From Bradyrhizobium diazoefficiens USDA 110 (GTDB lineage Bacteria; Pseudomonadota; Alphaproteobacteria; Rhizobiales; Xanthobacteraceae), in assembly GCF_000011365.1 (NCBI RefSeq), contig NC_004463.1, positions 868,001 to 932,000 on the forward strand: 64,000 nucleotides of DNA, given 5' to 3'. Every line of letters starts with the position of its first letter. Within the stretch, counting starts at the first letter, position 1. The translations under genes were made by a program, and so were the position numbers. Below the pieces are notes generated by a model. The model searched no databases, was not told the origin of the DNA, and worked only from the letters and a program-made list of their open reading frames with translations. Of the stretch, positions 41,057 to 48,012 are shown in pieces.

Positions 41057-42031
41057 ATGATCACTCGCCGTACCGCGCTGGGCCTGCTTGCCGCCACTCC
41101 TCTTGCAGCCAGCCCGCTGTCGAAGGCCCTTGCCGCCGATTATCCGGCTCGCCCGGTGAAATGGGTGGTCGGCTATCCGCCGGGCGGTGCCACCGACATC
41201 CTGGCACGGCTGATCGGCCAGCGGCTGTCGGAAAAGCTCGGCCAGCAATTCGTGATCGAGAACAAGCCGGGCGCCGGCAACAATATCGCCACCGAATCCG
41301 TGATCAATGCCGAGCCCGACGGCTACACGCTGCAGCTGGTCAATCCGGCCAACTACATCAACGCCTCGCTCTACACCAACCTGAAGTTCAACTTCGTGCG
41401 CGACATCGCGCCGGTCGCCTCGTTCCAGCGCGTGCCGAACGTGATGACCGTGAACAAGGACGTGCCGGCCAAGACCGTCGCCGAGTTCATCGAATACGTG
41501 AAGGCCAATCCCGGCAAGGTCAACATGGCCTCGTCAGGCAACGGCACCTCGGTGCACCTGTCCGGCGAGATGTTCATGGCGATGACCGGCTGCAAGATGC
41601 AGCACGTGCCCTATCGCGGCGCGGCGCCCGCGATCACCGACATGCTCGGCGGTCAGGTGCAGGTGATCTTCGACAACATGCCCTCGATCATCCAGCACAT
41701 CCGTTCGGGCAGCCTGCGTGCGATCGGCGTCACCACCGCGCAGCGCTCGCCGCAACTGCCCGACGTGCCGGCGATCGGCGAGACCGTGAAGGACTACGAG
41801 GCGAGCGCGCTGTTCGGCATGGGGGCGCCGAAGAACACGCCGAAGGAAATCATCGCCAAGCTCAACGATGAGATCAACACGCTGATGAAGGAGCCCGACA
41901 TGACCAAGCGTCTGGTCGAGCTCGGCGGCGAGCCGCGGGTGCAGACCCCCGAGGCGTTCGGCGAGGAGATCAAGGCCGAGACCGAGAAGTGGAAGAAGGT
42001 CGTCGAGTTCGCCGGCCTGAAGGTCGAGTAG
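41057..42031 (+). CDS. Tripartite tricarboxylate transporter (TTT) substrate-binding protein, Bug family
   Basis: 324 aa periplasmic receptor. A signal with an RR motif (MITRRTALGLLAATPLAASPLSKALAA) precedes the mature protein, which begins DYPARPVKWVVGYPPGGATDILARLIGQ, the Bug signature. Also seen are ENKPGAGNNIATE and PYRGAAPAITDMLGGQVQVIFDN. Bug proteins bind carboxylates such as citrate, tartrate or nicotinate. The tctA/tctB membrane genes are not adjacent, so it is an orphan receptor. GGGAGAA ribosome-binding site; a terminator follows. Confidence 0.93.
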   Translation: MITRRTALGLLAATPLAASPLSKALAADYPARPVKWVVGYPPGGATDILARLIGQRLSEKLGQQFVIENKPGAGNNIATESVINAEPDGYTLQLVNPANYINASLYTNLKFNFVRDIAPVASFQRVPNVMTVNKDVPAKTVAEFIEYVKANPGKVNMASSGNGTSVHLSGEMFMAMTGCKMQHVPYRGAAPAITDMLGGQVQVIFDNMPSIIQHIRSGSLRAIGVTTAQRSPQLPDVPAIGETVKDYEASALFGMGAPKNTPKEIIAKLNDEINTLMKEPDMTKRLVELGGEPRVQTPEAFGEEIKAETEKWKKVVEFAGLKVE

Positions 42032-42055
42032 CGATCTTGTGATGATCGGAATTGG

Positions 42056-42083
42056 AGCCCTGCCGTTCGGCAGGGCTTTTTTT
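42056..42083 (+). terminator. Rho-independent terminator after the Bug receptor gene
   Basis: Perfect nine-base stem agccctgcc / ggcagggct around a gttc loop, followed by six Ts. Confidence 0.9.
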
Positions 42084-42181
42084 CTTGCGCGCGTTGTCTC
42101 GTTGATCTGGAATAAAGCGGCCCGGCGAAACCTGATGATGTATGGCGCCGTATCTGGCGCCGTGAAGAGAGGAGTTGGGAC

Positions 42182-42460
42182 ATGCGCAAGACGCAACTGG
42201 TCCTGCTGACATTGGGTGCGACGGCCCTTGCCGGTGTCGTCACCGTCACGCCCGCCGCGGCGCGCGACTATCCCTGGTGCGCCCAGGGCGGCGAATATGA
42301 TTATCCCGGCGAATGCGCCTACAGCACCTACGAGCAGTGTCTGGCCAGTGTGTCCGGCCGGCTATTGTACTGCGGCCCCAATCCGCTCATGGCCTATGGC
42401 CAGGTGCCGCAGCGCCAACCGCAGCCGCGCCGGCGCACGCGGCCCGTCGCGCCGTACTAG
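42182..42460 (+). CDS. DUF3551 domain protein, copy 1
   Basis: 92 aa secreted protein. Signal peptide MRKTQLVLLTLGATALAGVVTVTPAAA; the mature part has the DUF3551 four-Cys pattern YPWCAQGG...YPGECAYSTYEQCLAS...YCGPNP and a Pro/Arg-rich tail. Function unknown; the family is expanded in Bradyrhizobium. Two more copies lie at 42586 and 53325. GAGGAG ribosome-binding site. Confidence 0.85.
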   Translation: MRKTQLVLLTLGATALAGVVTVTPAAARDYPWCAQGGEYDYPGECAYSTYEQCLASVSGRLLYCGPNPLMAYGQVPQRQPQPRRRTRPVAPY

Positions 42461-42585
42461 CCGCACGAAGTCATCGCGAAGCCCGCAGCGGCGCATTTTC
42501 GCGTGATCGCTCCGGAATAAACTGGCTCCGCGAGCCTTTCTCTCTGTGAGGTCGCATGTCGCGCGGCGAACATGGGAGGTCGGTC

Positions 42586-42840
42586 ATGCGCAAGGCGCAA
42601 TTCGTGCTGGGCACCATGGTCCTTGTGTGGCTCGCCGGCGGCAGCCCGGCGCGGGCGGACTATGCGTGGTGCATTCAGGATTCGGAATATGGCTATCCCG
42701 GCGACTGCTCCTATCAAACCCGGGAGCAGTGTCTGCTGAGCGCCTCAGGCCGCAAGGGCTTTTGCGGTCAGAATCCCGCCTTGGTCACGCGAGCGCCACC
42801 TCAGCCGGCTCCGCGAGCCCGGCACGCTCCGCCATACTAG
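42586..42840 (+). CDS. DUF3551 domain protein, copy 2
   Basis: 84 aa. The ATG at 42586 is chosen over one 10 codons upstream, because GGGAGG lies eight bases before it and the resulting N-terminus (MRKAQFVLGTMVLVWLAGGSPARA) is a normal signal peptide matching copy 1. Mature part: YAWCIQDSEYGYPGDCSYQTREQCLLSASGRKGFCGQNP. Probably a tandem duplicate of copy 1. Confidence 0.85.
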   Translation: MRKAQFVLGTMVLVWLAGGSPARADYAWCIQDSEYGYPGDCSYQTREQCLLSASGRKGFCGQNPALVTRAPPQPAPRARHAPPY

Positions 42841-42905
42841 CGGCGCCTCTCATTGACGTCTGCCTGATCACCTGATTGTGCAGATCCGGGCGCGCGGGTT
42901 CCTGC

Positions 42906-42933
42906 TTGACGCCTTCTCGTTCACGTCTATACT
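42906..42933 (+). promoter_or_regulatory. Promoter of the ArsR gene, predicted leaderless
   Basis: A -35-like ttgacg at 42906-42911 and a -10-like tatact at 42928-42933 are 16 bases apart. Transcription would start near 42940, one base before the ATG at 42941, and no ribosome-binding site precedes that ATG. A leaderless mRNA is therefore predicted. Confidence 0.55.
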
Positions 42934-42950
42934 AAACCACATGGTTAAGT
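42931..42950. promoter_or_regulatory. Palindromic operator over the ArsR start codon
   Basis: actaaaccacatggttaagt is an almost perfect inverted repeat (ACTWAACCA-CA-TGGTTWAGT, one mismatch per arm). It overlaps the -10 box and contains the start codon. This suits autorepression by the ArsR protein. Confidence 0.65.
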
Positions 42951-43417
42951 ATCAGGACGAGACGCTGGACCGGACCTTTGCGGCGCTATCCGACCCGACG
43001 CGGCGTGCGCTTCTCGCCCGCCTCGGCGAGCAGGACAGCTTGTCGGTGAGCGAGCTGGCCGCGCCGTTTCCGGTCTCGCTGCCGGCGATCATGAAGCATC
43101 TCGATGTGCTCACGGACGCAGGCCTGATCGTGCGCGAGAAAACCGGTCGCACGGTCTCGTGCCGGCTCACCGCGCAGCCGATGGAGCAGGCGATGAACTG
43201 GCTCAATCGTTACGCGCAGTTCTGGTCCGACAATCTAGATCGTCTTGCCGCCTTCGTGGAGGAAGAGACATGGCCAACACAGCCGTCAACGCCGATTCCC
43301 GCAGCGCCGAGCGCCCGGCAGAACGTCCAAGCGAACGTCCAAGCCTCACGCTCACGCGCCGGCTCCGCGCGCGGCCGGAAAAAGTCTACGCCGCCTGGAC
43401 GCAGGCCGCGCAGCTAG
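42941..43417 (+). CDS. ArsR family winged-helix transcriptional regulator
   Basis: 158 aa. The winged helix is complete: TFAALSDPTRRALLARLGEQDSLSVSELAAPFPVSLPAIMKHLDVLTDAGLIVREKTGRTVSCRLTAQPMEQAMNWLNRYAQFW. It lacks the metal-binding CVC motif, as in the ArsR branch linked to SRPBCC genes. The last roughly 50 residues are low-complexity and overlap the next gene in another frame for 148 bp, longer than usual for this pair. The start at 42941 lies inside a palindromic operator. Confidence 0.88.
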   Translation: MVKYQDETLDRTFAALSDPTRRALLARLGEQDSLSVSELAAPFPVSLPAIMKHLDVLTDAGLIVREKTGRTVSCRLTAQPMEQAMNWLNRYAQFWSDNLDRLAAFVEEETWPTQPSTPIPAAPSARQNVQANVQASRSRAGSARGRKKSTPPGRRPRS

Positions 43418-43761
43418 CGCAATGGTTCGGGCCGCCGAACATGAAACCGGCGACGCTGACCGCCGAGCTCGACGTTCGCAGCGGCGGTCGCTACCGCATC
43501 AGCTTCGTCAGCGACGACGGCGAATATTTCGAGGCCGGCGGCACCTATCGCGAGGTCGTGCCGAACGAGCTTTTGGTCTTCACCTGGGCCTGGCACTCGA
43601 CGCCCGAGCGCGAATCGCTGGTCACGATCTCGTTCAAGCCGGATAGCGCCGGCACGCTGATGATCTTTCATCACGCCCAGTTCTTCGACGAGGCCGCACG
43701 CGACAACCATCGGCGGGGCTGGAGCTCGTTCCTCGACAAGCTCGATGCCTTCGTCGCCTGA
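43270..43761 (+). CDS. SRPBCC (AHSA1/START-like) domain protein
   Basis: 163 aa. After a Ser/Arg/Pro-rich N-terminal 25 residues, the AHSA1 fold runs LTLTRRLRARPEKVYAAWTQAAQLAQWFGPPN...ELDVRSGGRYRISFVSDDGEYFEAGGTYREVVPNELLVFTWAW. It typically binds a hydrophobic ligand; the role is unknown. It is encoded with an ArsR repressor and a DUF899 protein, a recurrent three-gene cluster in Rhizobiales. Start at the ATG 43270, inside the ArsR reading frame. Confidence 0.88.
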   Translation: MANTAVNADSRSAERPAERPSERPSLTLTRRLRARPEKVYAAWTQAAQLAQWFGPPNMKPATLTAELDVRSGGRYRISFVSDDGEYFEAGGTYREVVPNELLVFTWAWHSTPERESLVTISFKPDSAGTLMIFHHAQFFDEAARDNHRRGWSSFLDKLDAFVA

Positions 43762-43782
43762 TTTCTGTCAGAGGAGACCGTC

Positions 43783-44520
43783 ATGCAACCCCATCAGATC
43801 GTTTCGCGCGAGCAATGGATCGCGGCTCGCAAAACCCTTATGGCGCATGAGAAGGAGCTCACAGCGGCGCGCGAGCGCCTCGCCGAGGAGCGCCGCGCGC
43901 TGCCCTGGGTCAAGGTCGACAAGGATTACGTGTTCGACGGACCGAACGGCAAGGTGACGCTCGGCGATCTCTTCAAGGGGCGTCCGCAGCTCGTCGTCCA
44001 GCACGTGATGTTCGCGCCCGACTGGGAAGCGGCCTGCAAGAGCTGCTCGTTCTGGGCCGACGGTCTTGATCGCATGGTGCCGCATTTGGCCGCGCGCGAT
44101 ACCGCGACGGTCGCAATCTCGCTGGCGCCGATCGCAAAGCTCGAGGACTTCAAGGCGCCGATGGGGTGGACCTTCGACTGGGTCTCGTCGGGAAGCAACG
44201 ACTTCAACCGGGATTACGGCGTGACGTTCTCGCCGGAGCAGATCGCCACGGGCAAGCCGATGTACAATTTCGGCACCACGAAGATCTACGGGCCGGAGCT
44301 GCCGGGCATCAGCGTGTTCTACCGCAACGAGGCCGGTGAGATCTTCCACACCTATTCCTGCTTCGCCCGCGGCCTCGACATGATGAACGCCGCTTATCAG
44401 TACCTCGACCTCACCCCGCTCGGCCGTCACGAGGAGGGGCTGCCCTATCCGATGGACTGGGTGCGCCTGCGCGACCAGTACGAGCCGCAGGCGACGAAGG
44501 GTGCGTGCTGCCACGGGTGA
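43783..44520 (+). CDS. DUF899 thioredoxin-like protein
   Basis: 245 aa. The DUF899 pattern starts SREQWIAARKTLMAHEKELTAARERLAEERRALPWVKVDKDYVFDGPNGKVTLGDLFKGRPQLVVQHVMFAPDWEAACKSCSFWADGLDRM, a thioredoxin-fold segment with CxxC-like C-K-S-C. The catalytic activity is unknown. 21 bp after the SRPBCC gene, with GAGGAG upstream, so it is part of the ArsR-SRPBCC-DUF899 operon. Confidence 0.87.
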   Translation: MQPHQIVSREQWIAARKTLMAHEKELTAARERLAEERRALPWVKVDKDYVFDGPNGKVTLGDLFKGRPQLVVQHVMFAPDWEAACKSCSFWADGLDRMVPHLAARDTATVAISLAPIAKLEDFKAPMGWTFDWVSSGSNDFNRDYGVTFSPEQIATGKPMYNFGTTKIYGPELPGISVFYRNEAGEIFHTYSCFARGLDMMNAAYQYLDLTPLGRHEEGLPYPMDWVRLRDQYEPQATKGACCHG

Positions 44521-44552
44521 GGGGGGCGGGTACGCCCTGCCCACATCAAAGG

Positions 44553-44656
44553 TGTCATCGCCCGGCTTGACCGGGCGATCCAGTACTCCGAGAGGGGAGT
44601 GATAGAGACGAGAGGCCGCAGCGTACTGGATTCCCCGCCTTCGCGGGGAATGACAG
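44553..44656. repeat. Palindromic intergenic repeat, family B, copy 3
   Basis: gtcatcgcccggcttgaccg, gatccagtactccg, then gtactggattccccgccttc and gcggggaatgac. Same arrangement as the other family B copies. Confidence 0.78.
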
Positions 44657-44693
44657 CAGTGGTCGGCGCGGCAGCTTGCCTTGCTCGTGAGGG

Positions 44694-45944
44694 CTACCGC
44701 TTCGCGTCGGCCTGCTCCGTCGCGTTGCACGAGATCAGCATCGTATAGGGCCGCGCGTTGCCGGCGATGTCGGTGGTCTTGAGCTCGGCCTTAGGCTCGG
44801 CGGTCTGATAGGGCACCACGGAATTGTCGAGGAAGTCGCGCAGCACGCCGGTCTTGATGGCGAAGTTGATGTTCTCGGGAATGTTGCCGGTCGCTACGGC
44901 GATGCGGAGCGCGTCGACCTTTCCGGTAACGACGCCCACGATCTGCCCGGTGGCGTCGAACAGCGGGCCCCCGCTGTTGCCGGGCTGCACTGGCGCACTG
45001 ATCTGCAGGAAGCGCGTGTCGTTGCGCATGCCGCTGAGTGAGCTCACGATACCGGTCGTCACGGTGAAGTCCGAGGTCAGCATTCCATGGTAAGGAAAGC
45101 CGATCGCGATGACGGAATCGCCGGAGCGGATCGAGCGGTCGCGGATACGGGCAAAGTCCTTGAAAGCCGCCGTCGACGGCGCCTGCAACAAAGCGAGATC
45201 GTTGTTCGCATCGCTGGACACGACGCGCAGCGCCATCGAGGCCTCGCCGGTGAGGTTGCCCTTGATGTCGCCGACGCAGCCGTCGATCACATGGTTGTTG
45301 GTGACGACGTGGCCGTTGGCGCTGACCACGAAGCCGGTGCCGCTCTTGGTTCGAGCAGATTTGCCGCCGGTTGCCGGTGATGCCTGCTTGTCCGGCGCGG
45401 TCTGCGGCTTGGCGGCAATCTTTGTAAAATCGCCGGCCTTATCCAGGCCGTCGGCTTTGACTCTGGTCACACAATTGGTAATCGCAGCCACCAAAGGCGC
45501 AGTCGACGTCAGGCTGAACTGAAAGGGCGTACCTCTCGCCACCGCCACCATCAGACTCGCCTTCTGGAGCGCGCGGGCGACGTTGGTGGGCAGAACTGCC
45601 GAGACCATCACCTCCGAAAACGCGGTCGCGAAGAGTCTCACCTCGGCCTGACCGTCGAAGGTTACGTCGATCGTGAGGTTCTCACCCTTCTTGAAGCGAA
45701 ATGCCGGATTGGCAAAGCCGAGCAGCCACGAGCTGTTTGCATCCTGGCCAACAAGCAAGGTAACGCCGTTGGCGTAAGGTGTGCTTGCGGCGCAGTGAGA
45801 GAACGCGCCGGTCGAATCATTGGAATAGGCGCCACCGTTCCAGTTGCCGACGCGGATCGTGCCGAAAGGCCCCGCCGCATGGGCCACACCGGCCAGGACC
45901 ATCTGTAGCACGCACGCAACAACAGTCGTCTTGAACATCTCCAC
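44694..45944 (-). CDS. Trypsin-like serine protease, periplasmic
   Basis: 416 aa with a signal peptide (MEMFKTTVVACVLQMVLAGVAHA). The N-terminal half, about 1-195, is a separate beta-rich region of unknown type. The protease domain carries the triad His in VVTNNHVIDGC, Asp in DANNDLALLQ, and Ser in VQPGNSGGPLFD. No PDZ domain is visible, unlike DegP. Probably an envelope-quality-control or processing protease; the substrate is unknown. Confidence 0.86.
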   Translation of the reverse strand: MEMFKTTVVACVLQMVLAGVAHAAGPFGTIRVGNWNGGAYSNDSTGAFSHCAASTPYANGVTLLVGQDANSSWLLGFANPAFRFKKGENLTIDVTFDGQAEVRLFATAFSEVMVSAVLPTNVARALQKASLMVAVARGTPFQFSLTSTAPLVAAITNCVTRVKADGLDKAGDFTKIAAKPQTAPDKQASPATGGKSARTKSGTGFVVSANGHVVTNNHVIDGCVGDIKGNLTGEASMALRVVSSDANNDLALLQAPSTAAFKDFARIRDRSIRSGDSVIAIGFPYHGMLTSDFTVTTGIVSSLSGMRNDTRFLQISAPVQPGNSGGPLFDATGQIVGVVTGKVDALRIAVATGNIPENINFAIKTGVLRDFLDNSVVPYQTAEPKAELKTTDIAGNARPYTMLISCNATEQADAKR

Positions 45945-46052
45945 GCCCCCGGAACGCTATTGGCTCGTCTTATCCGGCCGGTCCCCATTGGTGCAACCGG
46001 CAGTTGTTCGGTTGGGGCGTGTTTCCTCGGGGCAGCCTTCGGGCTTGCGCTT

Positions 46053-46064
46053 ACTTTGCAATGC
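46053..46064. promoter_or_regulatory. Partial copy of the TTTGCA palindrome
   Basis: actttgcaatgc, the left half and centre of the operator found complete at 46070 and 47133, ending five bases before the full copy. It could be a second, weaker binding site. Confidence 0.5.
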
Positions 46065-46069
46065 TATAT

Positions 46070-46086
46070 ACTTTGCAATGCAAAGT
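46070..46086. promoter_or_regulatory. 17-bp palindromic operator over the start codon of the membrane protein gene
   Basis: actttgcaatgcaaagt is a perfect inverted repeat (8-bp arms around one A). Its centre contains the ATG at 46078. A possible promoter (ttgcgc, 16 bp, tatact) ends on it, so the transcript may be leaderless. The identical sequence covers the uppS start at 47141. Confidence 0.75.
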
Positions 46087-46749
46087 AACGGATCCCGACA
46101 AGCGGGGTCGAGCGAGGTTCTGGCGTTGCCGATGCGCGATCTCGACAAGGCACTGGCCGACATCGTGGCGATCCGCAGCCAGATTGCGGCCGGCACGGCG
46201 TTCCGCGGCTACGGCCCGGCAACCATGGTCGCGACCGGCGGTGTCGCGCTGGTCACGGCAATCCTGCAATTCTGGCTGCTCGGCGACCCCACCGGAGAGC
46301 CGCTCGGCTTTTTCTTCGGCTGGTTCATTGCCGCCGTGGTCTCCGGCCTGATGATCGGGATCGAGATGCGCGCGCGTTCGCGCCGCCATCATTCCGGCCT
46401 TGCCGACGCCATGATCCACCAGGCGGTCGAGCAGTTCCTTCCGGCAGGCGTCGCCGGCGTGCTGCTTGCGGTGGTGATGTGGAAGTTCGCGAGTGAGACG
46501 CTGTGGCTGTTGCCGGGTCTGTGGCAGATCCTGGTGTCGCTCGGCATCTTCGCCTCCATTCGCTCGCTGCCGCGCACCGTCGCGCTCGCCGGCGCCTGGT
46601 ATTTCGTTTCGGGTTTCGCGGTCGTGGTGCTCGCGAGCCAAACCCACACGCTGTCGCCGTGGACCATGGGCCTGCCTTTCGTGATCGGCCAGTCGGTGAT
46701 GGCGGGCATTCTGTATTTTGCGTCCGGAGATCATGATGTCGAAGACTGA
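46078..46749 (+). CDS. Integral membrane protein co-encoded with a winged-helix regulator
   Basis: 223 aa. It starts MQSNGSRQAGSSEVLALPMRDLDKALADIVAIRSQIAAG, an acidic-basic cytosolic head, then about six hydrophobic helices (ATMVATGGVALVTAILQFWLL, FFFGWFIAAVVSGLMIGIEM, GVAGVLLAVVMWKF, LWQILVSLGIFASI, VALAGAWYFVSGFAVVVLAS, FVIGQSVMAGILYF). No family I can name. The ATG at 46078 has no ribosome-binding site and lies in the operator; ATG 46132 (MRDLDK) is the alternative start. The 3' end overlaps the regulator gene by 14 bp, so the two form an operon. Confidence 0.75.
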   Translation: MQSNGSRQAGSSEVLALPMRDLDKALADIVAIRSQIAAGTAFRGYGPATMVATGGVALVTAILQFWLLGDPTGEPLGFFFGWFIAAVVSGLMIGIEMRARSRRHHSGLADAMIHQAVEQFLPAGVAGVLLAVVMWKFASETLWLLPGLWQILVSLGIFASIRSLPRTVALAGAWYFVSGFAVVVLASQTHTLSPWTMGLPFVIGQSVMAGILYFASGDHDVED

Positions 46750-47110
46750 CAGCGCGCCTTTTTCCTATGAAGGGCTCGACCGCGTCATCCACGAGAAGGC
46801 GAGGCTCGGGCTTCTGACCTCGCTGATGGCGCATCCGAAGGGGCTGGCGTTCGCCGACCTCAAGCAGCTCTGCGGCCTTACCGACGGCAATCTCAGCCGG
46901 CATCTCGCCGTGCTGCAGGAGGCCGGCCTCGTCGAGGTAACCAAGGGCTATGAGGGCAATCGCCCGCACACCACATGCCGGCTGACCAGGGCAGGCCGCC
47001 GCCGCTTCCTCGACTATCTGGCCGTGCTCGAGCGCCTGGTGCGCGACGCCGCCAAGGCCGCCGGTCGCGAAGCGCCGCCGCTCGGCCGTCTCGGTATCAT
47101 CTCGACCTGA
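46736..47110 (+). CDS. Winged-helix transcriptional regulator
   Basis: 124 aa. The helix-turn-helix and wing are in KARLGLLTSLMAHPKGLAFADLKQLCGLTDGNLSRHLAVLQEAGLVEVTKGYEGNRPHTTCRLTRAGRRRFLDYLAVLERLV, the HTH_34/MarR-like pattern (winged helix DNA-binding domain). Start at 46736 with GGAGA five bases before it; ATG 46733 is also possible. Its position between two identical operators makes it the likely repressor of both flanking genes (inference). Confidence 0.85.
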   Translation: MSKTDSAPFSYEGLDRVIHEKARLGLLTSLMAHPKGLAFADLKQLCGLTDGNLSRHLAVLQEAGLVEVTKGYEGNRPHTTCRLTRAGRRRFLDYLAVLERLVRDAAKAAGREAPPLGRLGIIST

Positions 47111-47132
47111 TCCTCCCCTTTTTTGACCGGAG

Positions 47133-47149
47133 ACTTTGCAATGCAAAGT
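47133..47149. promoter_or_regulatory. 17-bp palindromic operator over the uppS start codon
   Basis: Identical to the palindrome at 46070-46086. Here it lies between a ggaga ribosome-binding site and the body of the gene, with the ATG at 47141 in its centre. A bound repressor could also block initiation, since the site is in the transcribed region. Confidence 0.75.
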
Positions 47150-47881
47150 GACATGACCTCTCGCAGCGAGAAGCTTCACGTCGGCATCATCATGGACGGC
47201 AACGGCAGATGGGCGACGCGGCGCGGCCTGTCGCGGCTGCGCGGCCACGAGGCCGGCGTCGAGACGATCCGCCGCATCGTCGAGGCGGCGCCCAAGCAGG
47301 GCATCGGCACGCTGACGCTCTATGCGTTCTCGACCGACAATTGGCGAAGGCCGAAGGCCGAGGTCGCAGCGCTGATGACCCTGCTGCGCTTCTATCTCGC
47401 CAACGAGGTGCAGAGCCTGGTGAAGAACGGGGTGCGTCTCACCGTGATCGGCCGCCGCGACCGGCTGCCTGACGGCATCGCGAATGCGATCGCGCGGGCC
47501 GAAGCGGCCACCGCCCACGGCAGCACGCTTCACCTGCGCATCGCCGTCGATTATTCCGCGCGCGATGCCATCCTCAACGCGGCGGCGAAGGCGGCGGCGC
47601 TGACCAGCCTCACCCGCGAAGCGTTCTCGCAGCTCGTCACCGGCGAGGCCGGTTTGCGCGACGTCGATCTCATCATCCGCACCTCGGGCGAGAAGCGGCT
47701 GTCGGACTTCCTGCTGTGGGAAGGCGCCTATGCCGAGCTGCACTTCACCGAGCGGATGTGGCCGGAATTCGATGCGGGCGATCTCGCCGAGGCGCTCGCC
47801 GCGTTCCACGGCCGTGAGCGGCGCTTCGGCGGCCTCCAGGCGATCATGCCCGAGGAGGTGCCGTCACTCTCGCGGGTATGA
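47141..47881 (+). CDS. Polyprenyl diphosphate synthase, UppS (cis-prenyltransferase) family
   Basis: 246 aa. The cis-prenyltransferase motifs are complete: IIMDGNGRWATRRGLSRLRGHEAG (catalytic Asp), LYAFSTDNWRRP, and RTSGEKRLSDFLLWEGAYAELHFTERMWPEFD. It condenses isopentenyl diphosphate in cis to build a long-chain polyprenyl diphosphate. The setting is not the usual frr-uppS-cdsA locus, so this is probably a second, regulated copy and not the housekeeping gene. The MQS start is favoured by the GGAGA upstream; a MTSR start four codons later would leave the operator outside the gene. Confidence 0.9.
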   Translation: MQSDMTSRSEKLHVGIIMDGNGRWATRRGLSRLRGHEAGVETIRRIVEAAPKQGIGTLTLYAFSTDNWRRPKAEVAALMTLLRFYLANEVQSLVKNGVRLTVIGRRDRLPDGIANAIARAEAATAHGSTLHLRIAVDYSARDAILNAAAKAAALTSLTREAFSQLVTGEAGLRDVDLIIRTSGEKRLSDFLLWEGAYAELHFTERMWPEFDAGDLAEALAAFHGRERRFGGLQAIMPEEVPSLSRV

Positions 47882-48012
47882 CGCCAAGGCGGGGCAGAGC
47901 AAGGGTCTCCGCAGCAGTCACGCACGAATGTCTTCGGGTTCAGTCGGGGGATTGGGCTTCTTCATAGAAGTGGGACGGACGATCACGCCAACCAAAGCGG
48001 GAGCGAAAGTCC

